A stretch of DNA of 64,000 bases from Sclerodactyla briareus (GCA_026419785.1 JAODTK010005872.1:124001-188000); one strand, 5' to 3'. Positions 35,866 through 47,339 are shown, numbered from the stretch's first letter. Notes: generated from the letters alone by a model not told the origin. Made by a program: numbers and translations.

Positions 35866-37905
35866 CAGTGGCGGATACAGGGGGGAAACTAGGGGCCCCC
35901 CTTCACGATTTTGGGTGTGGATTTGCGCCCACCCAACCAGGAAATGCTCGCCCTTGCCCCTTCGGAAGTTGGTATTATAAGTGTAACTCCATGTAATCAT
36001 ATTCCATGTATCAAAGCCTGTGTCCGACATCCTAGGGCACTATGTAGTAGGCCTACAGTATGTACAGCGCCCCATGAAATGTCGTGCTGAAAACCGCAGC
36101 ATATACCTTTTTTTAGCTTAGCCGAATGATCTAAGATACTTCTGGTCAGCGGTATATGCCATAAAAAACTACTGGAGCACACATTACCTGACTACCTGGC
36201 CCCATAGACTAGAGCTGTCTATTAAACGAACCCGCGCCCATCGTACGCGTAGGTACGACATGTGAAAAATTTCACTAAACTAACACAACACCAGGCACGG
36301 ATCCAGGGGCGCACCCGACGCGCGCCCACCTAAAAAATATAGAGAGGATTTTTTGAAGATTTTATTTTGTTTGTAAAATTTTGTTGCCGGCTTGAGACGT
36401 GTTTTGAAGCTTGGACATGGCAGCAGCTTAAAACGCCCTGGAAGGGTCATTTCCGGCCATCTGGGGCGCTCGTAAACCCACAGTTTTTTTCCAGTACGCT
36501 CCGCGCCAACTGATGGTGGCGCTCCGCGTAGCTGATGATTTGGTGCCCCCCGTCAAATGTCTGTGCCCCTCTTATGCCCCCAGGATGAAAAGTCTGGTGA
36601 TTACCACTGCCCAAGGCACCTCTTTTGCAACTCAATTTTATTTGTGAGAACGGACAAATGACTGGTGCAGCATGACCTCGGGCATGCATGGTGAGTGGAT
36701 GGTATGTAGATGAACTTGTCATTCATGACGATACCGATCATAGAGGCATGACATGACTAATTGTTGGATTTTTTTTTTATTGTTTTTTGCTTCTAAGCCA
36801 CGTCCAGACTCCAGAGAGCAAATTTTCTTAGCCCCTCCCGGAACATCCTGGGTACATGTAACTTAGACACCCGGGAAGTTACCGGTTTACGGCCATTTGG
36901 AGGGTTTGTGAAGCCCACAAATTTTCTTGTACGCCATTGGCGCCGATTCGTCTCCGATATTGGGTGGGAGGGGGGACATGGCCCATTCCAAAAAAAAAAA
37001 ATATGGAAAACACAATTTCACTGAGAGCATCTCGAATATTGGTGGGGACTGTCCCCCCCCCCCGTCCCAAGGTTCCGGCGCCCATGTGTACGCTGCGCGC
37101 CAACCGGTGGTGGGCGCCCGCTTTAGAGCAGTGCAAAGGTTATCCTGACAACCCTCCTTTTGTCAAAATATTTTGGGCGCCCCTCGACCGAATTCCTAAA
37201 AAAGATCCGCCCCTGACCACTGTCCGTCACCTATGTTCAGCTAGCGCTTCCGTATCGTATATCGCAGACAAGCCGATCGAGATCGAAAAGGTTGATACGA
37301 TAAATTAATTCTATAAGGAACTATTCCCCATACGAAACCGCGATTCCTGTATATGTCACTTGCCATGTTTTCATTCTAACTGGTGTCTTTTTGTTCCACT
37401 GGCCGGTTTATGTACATGTTTACCTCATGGGAGCCTACTCAACCACTTGATCGTGCATACGGTCAACATTCGTCAATCATATTGAATGTGGTGTTTTTAT
37501 ATCCGAATTAGTCCTGGTTCTGGCCTTGGGATACATATATTGTTTTCATTTTTTACTCATCCGCTCCCTTGAATCGGCGCAGGGCGGCGATCTACGGGGG
37601 CTTTGCCTCCCCCAAAATTATTATTATTTTTTTTAACAGCCCCCAAAAAAAAATATAAATAATAGAATAATAGTATTGTATAATAGTATTTTGAATAATC
37701 CAGACGTTATCCAATGCCCTTTTCGCAGCTGGAAAGGCCTTCTCCGGTGACTGAGATGCTCAATTTTTCAAAATTCTATGGGGCGCTCACGCGCCACCCA
37801 TGGTGGCGCTCCTCCGCTTAGGTAGTCACAGAGGTAAAAGTGGCCAACAACAAATTTGGCGCCCCTCTGATCGACTGCTCCCCTTCAGTGTTCGGCTAGA
37901 TCCGT
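35866..37905. mobile_element. Cluster of related miniature elements with GGATCCAGGGG-type ends
   Basis: At least three related units occur. One starts near CAGTGGCGGATACAGGGGG (35872). One starts CACGGATCCAGGGGCGCACC (36296). One has right-end words TTTTGGGCGCCCCTCGACC and GATCCGCCCCTGACCACTG (about 37170-37223). Another ends TTTGGCGCCCCTCTGATCG with TAGATCCGTCC (about 37855-37910). Shared inner words are GGCCATTTGG/GGCCATCTGG and GCGCCAAC-GGTGG. CAGTGGCG-type ends are found in hAT-group elements, so hAT affinity is an inference. Exact borders and pairing of ends are uncertain. Confidence 0.55.
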
Positions 37906-38380
37906 CCTTGGTGGATCCAATTTATTTATTGTACAAAAAAATGTTGGGTACAAATACTAATTGGGCAATTTGTTTCACCCAGCCGGGTGAACATTTATTC
38001 AAAATGGATAAAATATTACACAGACTGGGTAAAACAAAAGCCCAGGTGGTATTGTACCACATTTTTGAGTGTAATGAGAAGATAGCTATCACAACAACTG
38101 CATGTCTCACTCCAGTATCGCCTAATTTTGTGGTGTTATAACTCCGATTTTCAAGAGTGAGGCGCGTATATACCATGGTTCCACTTAATTGATATCATAG
38201 TATGATACATCCCATACACTCATCTGCGTTAAAGTGCATATACCACGTACCAGAAAATGCTTCACCCAAGCCAGTGCTCTAATTGTGATGGCATCCGTAA
38301 AAAAAAACGTTCTCATCAACACCACCCCCACCCCTCCTAAGTACACCCTCCATTCACAAGAATAGGGGGGCCCTAAATAC
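37906..38380. other. Unassigned spacer
   Basis: The last part of a ~110-codon open stretch (37800-38141) lies here; no domain is recognised and it starts inside a miniature element. No gene is called. Confidence 0.35.
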
Positions 38381-38384
38381 AGCG

Positions 38385-38965
38385 ACTTAATCGGTCCAGC
38401 GAGGGTTCATGTACTCATTATGGGGAACACACATATAGATCAGGCTTCCATCTAGATGGGGTCGAGTTATCGTGTTTACAAATTAAATTTTAGCCAAAAT
38501 ATTGAATGTTTCACAAAATGTCTATTTATGCCCAACATTCACTCCCGATATAAATTAAAAAACAATGTGGTTCCTGTACTCCGATGAGGAAAGCTATAGC
38601 TATAACATAATTTCAAACTAGATCGGACCAATCATTGACTTATCGTGATTAAAAGGTTTTCAGACTTTCACCTTGGTGGCCTCAGATACCTCGGACCTGA
38701 CCCAAAATAATGGGGTCTACGTACTCATCATGGGGAACACGCATAGTAAGTATGAGCTTCATCCATCTAGACGGGGTCGAGTTATCGTGTTTACAAGCTA
38801 AATTCAGTCAAGGTATTCTGGACGATATTCTTGATTTATCGTGTTTACCTGTTTACAAGGTTATCACACTTTGACCTGACCTCAAAACAATAGGGTTCGT
38901 GTTCTCATAATGGGGAAACACATACCAAACGAGAGCTTCATTCATCCACCCAGGTGGTGTCAAGT
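38385..38965. repeat. Degenerate tandem repeat, ~155-170 bp period
   Basis: Units carry ATGGGGAACACRCAT, GAGCTTCATYCATC, GGGGTCGAGTTATCGTGTTT and a GACCTGACC-AAAA-ATGGGGT link. Clear starts are at about 38410, 38722 and 38903, with a weaker unit near 38576. Non-coding. Confidence 0.65.
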
Positions 38966-39089
38966 AATAGCCATGTGTCAGATACACACACCCATCCATA
39001 CTGACATGACTGCATATATTCCTCTGACGTCAAGAAATCGAAAAGCACTGTGTGAATGCAGACACTCGGGGTTTTATCGGAACATCAAT

Positions 39090-39400
39090 ACCCACAAGAA
39101 ACTAGACATGTGTAGGCGGGTAAACCGCCCACGTGTATATCCCCGCTTTTGAGCAATCATTGGGAAGAAGTATCTAGCACCCCCATAAAGACCCCCCATT
39201 TTGCTCAGAAACCAAGATAAACTTCATCCACCAAGTTTTGTTGCAATCCATGGAAGTTAATGGGCACATATTATGCAAATTGACAACCTGGCTTTGAAAT
39301 GACTTCTAACTTAGGGAGGAACAAATGTAGCCCCCATCCACCAAGTTTCGTTCAAATCTGACAAAGTTTGGAAAATCCCATATGTTTCAAGTGAATCGGA
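39090..39400. repeat. R2 dispersed repeat, copy 2
   Basis: It aligns with 7026-7310 (GTAGGCGGGTAAACCGCCCA, GAAGAAGTATCTAGCACCCC, CACCAAGTTTTGTTGC, AATGACTTCTAACTT, GAACAAATGTAGCCCCC). Here the TATATCCCCGC word sits at the left side, near 39132. It runs directly into the 237-bp tandem repeat. Confidence 0.65.
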
Positions 39401-39419
39401 TGAAGCGCTAGTTTTGCGG

Positions 39420-40335
39420 AAAAAATCAAAATGACCGCCGTGTGTGGTCCAATGAGAAAAAATTCAAAATGGCTGCCATGTGGGTTCCAATGTGGCGAAA
39501 ATTAAGTGGGTCCAAAAAACGATCGCCGTGTTCCGAAACGTGCATATCTGCAAAAAAAAGTCAGTTCGTCCAAAAATCCAAAATGGCCGCCGTTGGAGGG
39601 GTGTGGCCACGCCCACTTTCGAAATCATCCAATTTCTTCATGACGGACATGTCCACCAAGTTTCAATTCGTTCGGATGAAGCGATATTTTTACGAAAAAA
39701 TTCAAAATGGCTGCCATGTGGGTTCCAATGTGGCGAAATTTAAGTTGGTTCTGAAACGATCGCCATGTTCGGAAACGTGCATATCTGCAAAAAAAAGTCA
39801 GTTCATCGAAAAATCCAAGATGGCCGATGTTGGAGGGGTGTGGCCACGCCCACTTCCGAAATCATCAGAGATTTCTCCATGGCCGACATGTTCACCAAGT
39901 TGCAAGTCAATTGGATGAAGCGCTAGTTTTGCGGAAAAAATCAAAATGGCCGCCATGTGGGTTCAATGAGGCGAAACTTAAAGTGGTCCCAAAACGATCG
40001 CCATGTTCGGAAACGTGCATATCTGCTGAAAAGTCGTCGTCAAACATCCAAGATGGCTGCCATTGGATGGGTGTGGCCACGCCCCGCTTTCGAGCTTGTT
40101 CAAGATTTTCACATGACGAACATGGTGCCAAGTTTCAAGTAAATCGGACAATGCGTGGAGAGCTAGAGCGTTAACGAGAATAAAATGCGTTCAGTCGAAA
40201 ATCCAAGATAGCCGCCGCCAGAGTGGTGTGGCACGCCCACTTTTGAACTTTTCCGAGATTCATTCATGACAAACATGGGTGCCAAGTTTTCGAGTAAATC
40301 GAACAATGCCGTTGAAGAGTAGAGCTCTACTAGAA
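39420..40335. repeat. 237-bp tandem repeat (about 3.5 units) keeping a false frame open
   Basis: CAAAATGGCTGCCATGTGGG-type words start units at 39468, 39705 and 39943, giving periods of 237 and 238. Within each unit are CGATCGCCRTGTTC, GAAACGTGCATATCTGC, AAATCCAARATGGCCG, GGGGTGTGGCCACGCCCACT and a CACCAAGTTTCAA-like word. Because 237 is divisible by three, a stop-free 158-codon frame (39442-39918) results. The encoded peptide is repetitive, Lys/Ser-rich and without domain, so it is not called a gene. Units decay toward 40335. Confidence 0.8.
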
Positions 40336-40735
40336 ACGCGGTGGGGTGGGTGGGGGGCGGCCGGCGGGGACGGAGATGGCGCAGCCATGGACGACGGTGC
40401 AGCAAAACCCTTGGATACCCCCTGCGACACTACAGTGTCCCGGGGATATAATCAATGTTACGCATATGTCTGAGGCTCGTTGTGCCAAAAAAACTAATCA
40501 GAGCAGAATGACACCTGTGCAAACATATGAAGAAGAAGAAGTAAGTAAACAAACACATTCAGTGTAATCAGGGCTCAGTTTTTTAGTTGTCTCTTCGTCA
40601 ATGATAGCCAACGTTCCGACAAAAAAATTGTTTTAGGCCTTTTGTCCGCTTTTGACTGTGTCATTATCGGAACACAAAAATCAGGAAGTTGTCGAGAATG
40701 TATGTGCCTAAACGCCCCGTTGTTAGTAGCACCAG
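40336..40735. other. Unassigned spacer
   Basis: G-rich at 40340-40375, otherwise no recognisable content. Confidence 0.4.
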
Positions 40736-41205
40736 TCCATAATGTCATTGACTAATTATCATGAAAATCCAACATAATCTGTAGGAGACTGTTTTTTAGC
40801 ATAATAACTATTATGCCCTCTGTGACTTTTGACCCTATAGCATTATTCCATGATAACACTAACCGATTATCATGGAAATCTGTAGGAGGAAAAACATTTT
40901 GCAGAATTCCACAGTTTTGTTTCACATAATAACTCAGTATACCCCTTCATTGACCTTTGACCCTGTCCCCACTGACCAATTATCATCCAATCCAATCTGC
41001 AAGCGAAGGAGCATTTTGCAGATGTGAAGGGTTTTTTTACATAGCAGTTCATCGTGCTTTTTAAATGACCTTTGACCTCTTGGATTCCCTGTAGGTAGAA
41101 CTAATCCACGATTACACTGACCGATGATCACAGAAATCCTACCTAACCTGTAGTAGAAGGAACACTCTGCATACTTAGACCTGACAAACAGACAGACAAA
41201 TAGAT
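40736..41205. repeat. R3 repeat, ~110-120 bp degenerate tandem units
   Basis: Units have GACTAATTATCATGAAAATC-like, AATCTGYAGGAG, CATTTTGCAGA, TTCACATAATAACT-like and TGACCTTTGACCCT words in order (about 40750, 40860, 40972, 41115). A second block of the same family lies at 59870-60215. It abuts the GIY-YIG remnant. Confidence 0.65.
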
Positions 41206-41220
41206 GTTGTTCACAATGAC

Positions 41221-41876
41221 GCAATGGGTAGAAGACCCATGTTTAGGCCAAAATCAATGAAACAGAAAAAACGTACTAAAGTAAAGAATGACCAAAAAAT
41301 ACACCATTGGTTTAAAAGAGGTAAAGCAGAAGCTGTCATCTTTGTTGAGGCAACTCCAGGTAGCGTTCTACAGAAGAGGTGAGTAGTGTAAAAAAGCGGA
41401 TCTCAAAGTCCATGTCGTTGAAAGGTCAGGTACAAAACTGGAAGACCTATTGTGTAAATTTAACCCTTTTTTAGCAGTGATACCTGCTATGATAGCTCGT
41501 GTGAACTATGCGACATTAAGAAAGGACTGTGCAAGAAACGGGAAATAGTGTACAGCATTGCATGTAATAAATGTGAATGTACATGGGAGAAACTTCCAGG
41601 AACCTTGGAGAGCGATTTTGGAGCACTACCCGGTACTATGGTAGGAAAAACGAGCAGTCGGTTTTCTATGAACATAAAACACAGTATCACAACGGCAACG
41701 ATTTTGGTTTTACTGTCTCTATCATCAACACACACCTGGGAAACCCCATGAGACGGCAAGTCTCAGAAGGGGTCTGCATAAATGAAATGAGTCCCAAATT
41801 GAATAGAAGAGAAGAGTGTACCACAGTCTTAGATTTTAAAATGTGGAACCACTCAAACTTCATCACCCAACCCTAA
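41221..41876 (+). pseudogene. GIY-YIG endonuclease remnant of a Penelope-like retroelement
   Basis: Three plus-strand frames join into one recognisable order. From 41221 a Lys/Arg-rich stretch leads to AEAVIFVEATPGSVLQKR and stops at 41380. After a shift comes VVERSGTKLEDLLCKFNPF (about 41413), then after another shift a Cys-rich knuckle, CYDSSCELC plus GLC (41483-41530), and IVYSIACNKC. A final shift at about 41578 gives YMGETSRNLGERF, the GIY-YIG core with the usual YIGET-R pattern, then YEH and RRQVSEGVCIN, ending near 41876. This is the C-terminal half found in Penelope-like elements, where the nuclease starts target-primed insertion. No RT domain is seen upstream, where the R3 repeat sits, so the copy is 5'-truncated and frameshifted. 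Other GIY-YIG-bearing elements remain possible. Confidence 0.75.
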
Positions 41877-42257
41877 CGTTCTGCCCAAGTATTGACTTTC
41901 TGCTTATTCCCCAATTACAGGATATCATCTCGCGCTTAATTGGTTCTGTTGTATTGTTCTATTGTTAGGTGTAAATACAGGTTTACCTTGTAAGATACCC
42001 TAAGTAATTGCTTTTTCCTTGCACCTTGCAGTGTATAATTGAAGATTATACTGAAAATTATACATAATGAATTACTGCACCTTGTACTCCTTATTTTTAG
42101 TCTTATTTTTGGTGTTGAGAGTCGAAATGGCACCAGGCAATAGGCCAAATACCTCCCTCCTGAGATATCAGCATTCTCTATCAGCACTCATAGAATTCTG
42201 TGGAATTCCAATGTATTATTATTATTAATTATTATTATTATATTATTATTATTATTA

Positions 42258-42295
<38 letters not shown>

Positions 42296-42893
42296 ATTAT
42301 TATTACACTGTCCCAGTGCAATTCGATATGAATAGACATATAACTTCACGACGATACTCCAATGTGAAATTAGGTCAGATATAACATGAAAACCATTTTC
42401 GTTGTGTTGTCCATTATTCTCCCGGTATTGCGAGTCGTCATTGTCTCTGTAATATTATTTAAATTGATTAGAAAACAACATTTCATGGTATCGAAATGCC
42501 GGATCACTATACAATTGAGAGGGAGTTGCATGTTTGGAAGATATCAAATGAAATTCCACAATAATTGGCACCACTTTGTATATGTTGGGAACAATAGAAC
42601 AACCACAAGAATGCACTAGTTGGGCGATGGCCTGAGAAGGCGTGAACATAAAACAAATGAAACTCAAATTTCGTATGATACATAATGATTTCGGATTTTT
42701 TTCCGGGAAATTTAATTCGTTAATTGACCGAATATATAATATCTGTCGACGAACATACATACCTGTCATAGAGCGTATAATTTAACTCTCTGGTGGTTCA
42801 CACGTCTAAATGTTGGTCCATTCCTACGGTTTCATATAGCTTCTTATCCATTTAAATCCGCACTGTTTGCAGCTCTCCTCCACCCAGGGCCCG
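41877..42893. other. Probable 3' region of the Penelope-like remnant, then (ATT)n and spacer
   Basis: 41877-42210 shows no coding signal and may be element UTR. An ATT/TTA trinucleotide tract covers about 42213-42306. 42307-42893 has no recognisable gene; an open stretch at 42386-42619 starts with hydrophobic residues but has no domain and lies in AT-rich DNA. Confidence 0.45.
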
Positions 42894-44310
42894 TTATACG
42901 ACCGCTTTCTCCCAGTCCTCGGCGGGGGTCTTGAGGTACTTGTCAAGGACACCACAGAACGTGGTATCCATTAGAGGGGCCACGTACTGCTCCTCTAAGG
43001 TATGGGTAACCACCTTGCCCTGAGTCCTCCATTTGAAAAACTCTTGATATTTATTTCGATCACTGCCGATATCGATGACACGTGCGACCATCTCAGCCAT
43101 CGAGCCGTACTGATCCACGTGGATGAAGGAATTGGGCGGGGCGACCCTCGGGACAACACCGACGTTTTAGCGCACTCCAGAACTTCTCCGTTACGTAATC
43201 GTCGCAGCACGAGTTCTCGAGACTCATATAGAACTTGTAGGAGGAGAGAACATCTGCCACAGCCTTTTCGTCACCCCAGGGTATTGCCGTATCGCCACAG
43301 CTGCCGAAGGCATCTACCGCCAGGGTCGCCCTGAAGTCCTGGACGAACTTTTGACGGACCCACTGGGCGGTGTTACAGTTGCTACTGATCTATGCCACCA
43401 TTTTGGTCTTCAAAGACCACAGCTGATCGAGATCGAAAGCCGCGTCGGGGTTTACGTACTTCTGGTAAACCCCATAGGGTATGTAGACGTCAGAGTCGAG
43501 CTTGTAAGAGGCGAGCATGTTGTAGGTTTTTTCGTCGTATTTATCGGGGGGCTGGAGGGGTATTGCCGTATCGCCACAGCTGCCGAAGGCATCTACCGCC
43601 AGGGTCGCCCTGAAGTCCTGGACGAACTTTTGACGGACCCACTGGGCGGTGTTACAGTTGCTACTGATCTATGCCACCATTTTGGTCTTCAAAGACCACA
43701 ACTGATCGAGATCGAAAGCCGCGTCGGGGTTTACGTACTTCTGGTAAACCCCATAGGGTATGTAGACGTCAGAGTCGAGCTTGTAAGAGGCGAGCATGTT
43801 GTAGGTTTTTTCGTCGTATTTATCGGGGGGCTGGAGGCCCGGTATCGCTATCGATCGACACCATGACCCAGGGCTGCCCCTTGGAGCGATTCCCATGGGC
43901 CCAGTCCCACATCGACGGACTCAGCCAGTTGTAGACGTTGCTAAAGACGACAATGTCGGTGCTGCGTATATCTCGGGGTTTCTCGGAGTAGGACAGCGTC
44001 ACCCCGCACGGCAAGCCCTCACAATTGACGACCAGGGAACTCGACCAGGTAGCTGATACTTTCCATTCCTTTAAATTGACAGAACTCGAACCAGTGTTTT
44101 TTCATTCCAAATAAAAGGACCTTTTTCGGGGATGTGCACGTCTCCTTGAAGGCATTCTGCGGGGCAGCCTGGTCGTTGTCGGACCTATGTGCGACGTCGA
44201 TATTTCCTCTCTCGTCATGTTTAGAGGCTGGGAGAGGTACCTTCGCTATCAGGAAGTCGGTGAGTACGAAGGCATACAATATAGCCCATTCCACGTAACA
44301 TGCAACTTCA
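42894..44310 (-). pseudogene. Alpha-fucosyltransferase, GT10 family, disrupted
   Basis: This minus-strand reading gives the glycosyltransferase family 10 order. An N-terminal part (44294 to about 44020) includes a hydrophobic AILYAFVLTDFLIA segment that could be the type II membrane anchor. Next come NCEGLPCGVTLSY and STDIVVFSN (about 44000-43940), QPWVMVSIDS (about 43880) and LDSDVYIPYGVYQKY. The signature donor-binding motif LENSCCDDYVTEKFW is at 43221-43177. APPNSFIHVDQYGSMAEMV follows, and the stop is at 42894-42896. Such enzymes move L-fucose from GDP-fucose to glycans in the Golgi. Breaks: frameshifts near 44020-44060, 43845-43860 and 43170, and TAG where Trp is expected in MVA-x-ISSN (43669-43671 and 43390-43392). 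A 279-bp in-frame segment is doubled. No clear ATG was found for the 5' end, so the start is uncertain. It is a decayed gene, or a live gene badly assembled. Confidence 0.85.
43282..43839 (-). repeat. 279-bp (93-codon) in-frame tandem duplication inside the fucosyltransferase
   Basis: 43282-43560 and 43561-43839 are nearly identical; the one difference noticed is CACAGCTGATCG (43426) versus CACAACTGATCG (43705). The protein junction reads GDTAIP then LQPPDKY, so the reading frame is preserved. Both copies carry the same TAG. The unit spans the region between the stem/acceptor half and the GDP-fucose-binding half of the enzyme. Confidence 0.9.
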
Positions 44311-47300
44311 TAAACGATTGGAATATCTCAATTGCCGTGAATAGATGTTATTCATCGAGTTGTCTAGATAACTAGTTTAGTACATCCGTACATTCACCAA
44401 CTGTAGAAACGTTTGGGATATTTCAATTGCCCCGAAAATAGATGATATTTATTTAGGCCCTATTGTCTAGATGATTACTGCAGGCCTCCTCGCTATCCAA
44501 AATAGGTAATTAGAGGCCTACCCACTGCTCCTTCATAATCGACTAAAAACATCTTACTCGACTTGAGAAATCCTGTGCCTATATAATCAATCCCACTGAG
44601 AGCAGCTACAAGGCCAGTTGCCTGAGTTAGTGTCCCAAGAAGCGTCAAGGTGCTGTTACGGTCCGTATAATCACCTGGTGCACCACCCCAGATTGAGGTG
44701 GAACGTGATTTAGGAAAAAAAATACCTCTGTCCAACAAAACACAACAAGTCTGCCGTAACAAATCCTCCTTGATGATATGCGGATAAACTGGCGTCGGTT
44801 GTCGTCACATGGGAAAATTGTACCACTATGAGGTAGAGGCCCGGCAGCCAGGCTGTAATTTGGGAATCGACGGAGGCGGGATCTCAGTATATTGAATTAT
44901 ACAATTACTAACAGTAAAGAACAATAAACTGATCAACACCAGTGTCGGACACCGTGTGATCTAGTCACTGTTGTAGAAACGTCCTTGCGTTAGAATAGAC
45001 TTTTTTGAAAACAGACCTCTCCCATTCGAGCCAAAATTTATGGGAATGGGATTGTTGGCGGTGTTCACCCTTCCATGGAAGGCATTCATTGTCTACCGTA
45101 ATTGATTGATTGATAGTAGAGACAACCACAACGAACAAAAGTTCTCGGACTGCTTGAAAAGTAGTGTAGTAATTATGGGTCACAAAGCTACTGTGGCTTA
45201 GGTGGTCCGTCCCGAATGATTTCTATGTTTCATTTTTTCTATTCGCCTTGGCTTGTTAAACTGAGTACGAAAATTGCATGACACTTAATCACCCATGGAG
45301 AGAATTGGGAACTGACAAGTTGAAGGAGGCGGTTGTCGACCTCCTCTCATGTTGCTTCCGCTTGGTTAGGGTCATACTGGGGCTATTACCAGATGTATTG
45401 CGCCTCCAGCAAGCTGCTAAGAAATACAGGGGACCGCGGGAGGTCCATGTTGGGGTCCAGGAAACGCCTATGAAAGCCAAGCAGAGGTTGGTGCATTCCA
45501 GATGAACCGGATCGCAATTTTGCATTGCCACGTGCCCGTCCCTCTGAAACAAATCTCTGAATCGTTAAATCCATAGACGAGGAATTGGGATATAAAAATG
45601 TGAATACAAGAGATCAAGATTTTTAAAGGAAAAGGGACAATGGTGGATTCGGGAAGGTAAACGCTCCTTATTGTGCATTAGCTTGGCCCGCAGAGTAGCT
45701 ATTGACAGGGGGTGCACCGAACCCGTACTGAAAATAGTGACAGGATTTCAAAATTGCATCTAAATAATGGCCGTCGCTTTTATTGAATCCTTGTCAGAGG
45801 CAAATCGAATTTATATAGGCAATCTGCACACAATGTTAAGATACGTTGATGAAACCTCGTGCAGAGGACATCCATAAGAAGTAGCATTGAAGTTCAAATT
45901 GAGAATGTAGGTTGCAGGTATGGTCAAGAAGATCTCTATTGTGTTTTTACTATTGAATTTCTTCAGGCAGTCGTAACTCAGGGTCCGCTGCTCAGAGTGT
46001 GACATAATTTTAGAATACTGAGATAGTTTGGTAGGTGATAGAAATTTTATGGCATGAACTGAATGAATCGGAAAAGGTCAACAGGGTAAAAGAGGTCAGG
46101 CAATCTTCTTTCATCGATATCTTGCATACGATACATTTAGAGGGATGGCGTGATGGAAAGTGTTGACTTCATTCCGACCTTTGACATTTGGGTCGTTTTG
46201 TAGATATTGGATTCGACCTCTTCAAGATGAATAAAAAAGATCCATTACGGTTACTCTGTGTGAGGGCTGTAATCCAAGTTACTGCCTGAAAACAATATGG
46301 CCAAAACAGTATTGCCTTTTTGCGAGCGATGAAATCGCTTGCATAAGTGTTGGTCCCAAATTTGTGTAGTCTTGTGCAGTCTCAAATTGTAATACCCATG
46401 TTACAATGAGCAACTTGAGACACGATTCAGTTGGTACTCGATCGAAAAAAATTGTGATCAGTTGGTGTACATCGATTCCGGGAAATTTATTTGAGGACCC
46501 GTTTTCGTTCAAATTAGAATGAGATTGTTAGAAACGCCTGCGCTAAGAAAATGAGGGGAAAACCCGGACATTATCATTTTGTCCGGGGTGAATGTGAAAT
46601 TCAATATGAATTCATATGCACAGAAGAAAGAGACAGATTTTCGTTTTTTTTGTAAATATTTGCAACACATCGATTAAAAAAAAAACGATTTTGGAAGATT
46701 TCTCTCTGCATTTTGGGCGATAATGTATTTTTATCTGCAGCGCGTTGCACAGAGCCTTCTTTGTTACAGGTATGATAATCGTGCTTTTTTTCGTTTCCAT
46801 AAATGAAGTGACAGTGTCGTATTCCCTCGACAACTACAACGAAATAATGCCTATATTTTCCTCAGAACTGAATAGAACGCTATCAAAATGGCAATTTTCA
46901 ACTATTCATTCATATCTCGTGACGTTCTCTCCTTCAAGGTAAGGTGTTATCTGGTACGTGTGTTTATTTCACGGAAAGATATCTTCATTTCAATCTTGAT
47001 GCCTCACATCTGCCTATGAATAGAAAACTTACTACATTAAGAAAAAAAACCACTCTAAATTTATGCCCCTTTGAAAAGTTGTCAGCTTAGTAAAGTGGCT
47101 TTGATTCAATGAGATAGAAAAATATGAATAATATATTTCCAGACAAGATTAAATTTTCTTCACTTAGTTTCGGTATGATACTTCTTGTTACTCTGCTGCG
47201 AAATCTCGAATTTCACCACAACAGCGCTAGTGTTAGGTTAAGGTTTTGTGAAGTTGTACTGCTCTGTTACCGCGCCGAGACCGAGAAGACATCTTAGAAA

Positions 47301-47335
47301 AAAGGTCTATGAGAGAATGGACGGCGTAGAACCAG
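44311..47335. other. Mostly unassigned stretch between the fucosyltransferase and the second LINE L-A
   Basis: A ~90-bp unit is repeated once at about 44314-44475 (AATATCTCAATTGCC then ATATTTCAATTGCCCC; TGTCTAGAT words follow each). An antisense 89-codon open stretch at 44493-44762 has a soluble-looking mixed composition and stays open while one other frame also does; no family is recognised. A weak plus-strand exon candidate is listed separately at 46771. Nothing else is supported. Confidence 0.4.
46771..46938 (+). CDS. Weak candidate exon with signal-peptide-like start
   Basis: The segment is bounded by a pyrimidine-rich acceptor-like CTTCTTTGTTACAG and a strong donor-like AAG|GTAAGG (46939). 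From ATG at 46772 it encodes about 56 residues. MIIVLFFVSI is followed by NEVTVSYS, the pattern of a secretory signal with a plausible cleavage after it, then a polar stretch with an N-x-T glycosylation sequon (NRT). No homologous family is recognised and no partner exon was found. Splice-like words occur by chance at this length, so this is tentative. Confidence 0.2.
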
Positions 47336-47339
47336 AAAA

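Noticed and set aside
37800-38141. 113-codon open frame
   Set aside because: It starts inside a miniature element and shows no family match or splice support.
39442-39918. 158-codon open frame, the second longest in the window
   Set aside because: It is a product of a 237-bp tandem repeat whose length is a multiple of three; the peptide is repetitive and has no domain.
38385-41205. CRISPR-like spaced repeats
   Set aside because: The units are long, degenerate and contiguous with no unique spacers, and the DNA is clearly eukaryotic.
42386-42619. Open frame beginning with a hydrophobic leader, possible small membrane protein
   Set aside because: It lies in AT-rich DNA just after an (ATT)n tract with no splice sites or known domain; the leader is expected by chance in such composition.
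43351-43866. 171-codon open frame on the plus strand, the longest in the window
   Set aside because: It is the antisense shadow of the duplicated fucosyltransferase segment, whose minus-strand reading has clear GT10 motifs.
44493-44762. 89-codon antisense open frame upstream of the fucosyltransferase
   Set aside because: The composition looks protein-like, but no family is recognised, no ATG or splice pair is clear, and I could not link it to the fucosyltransferase.
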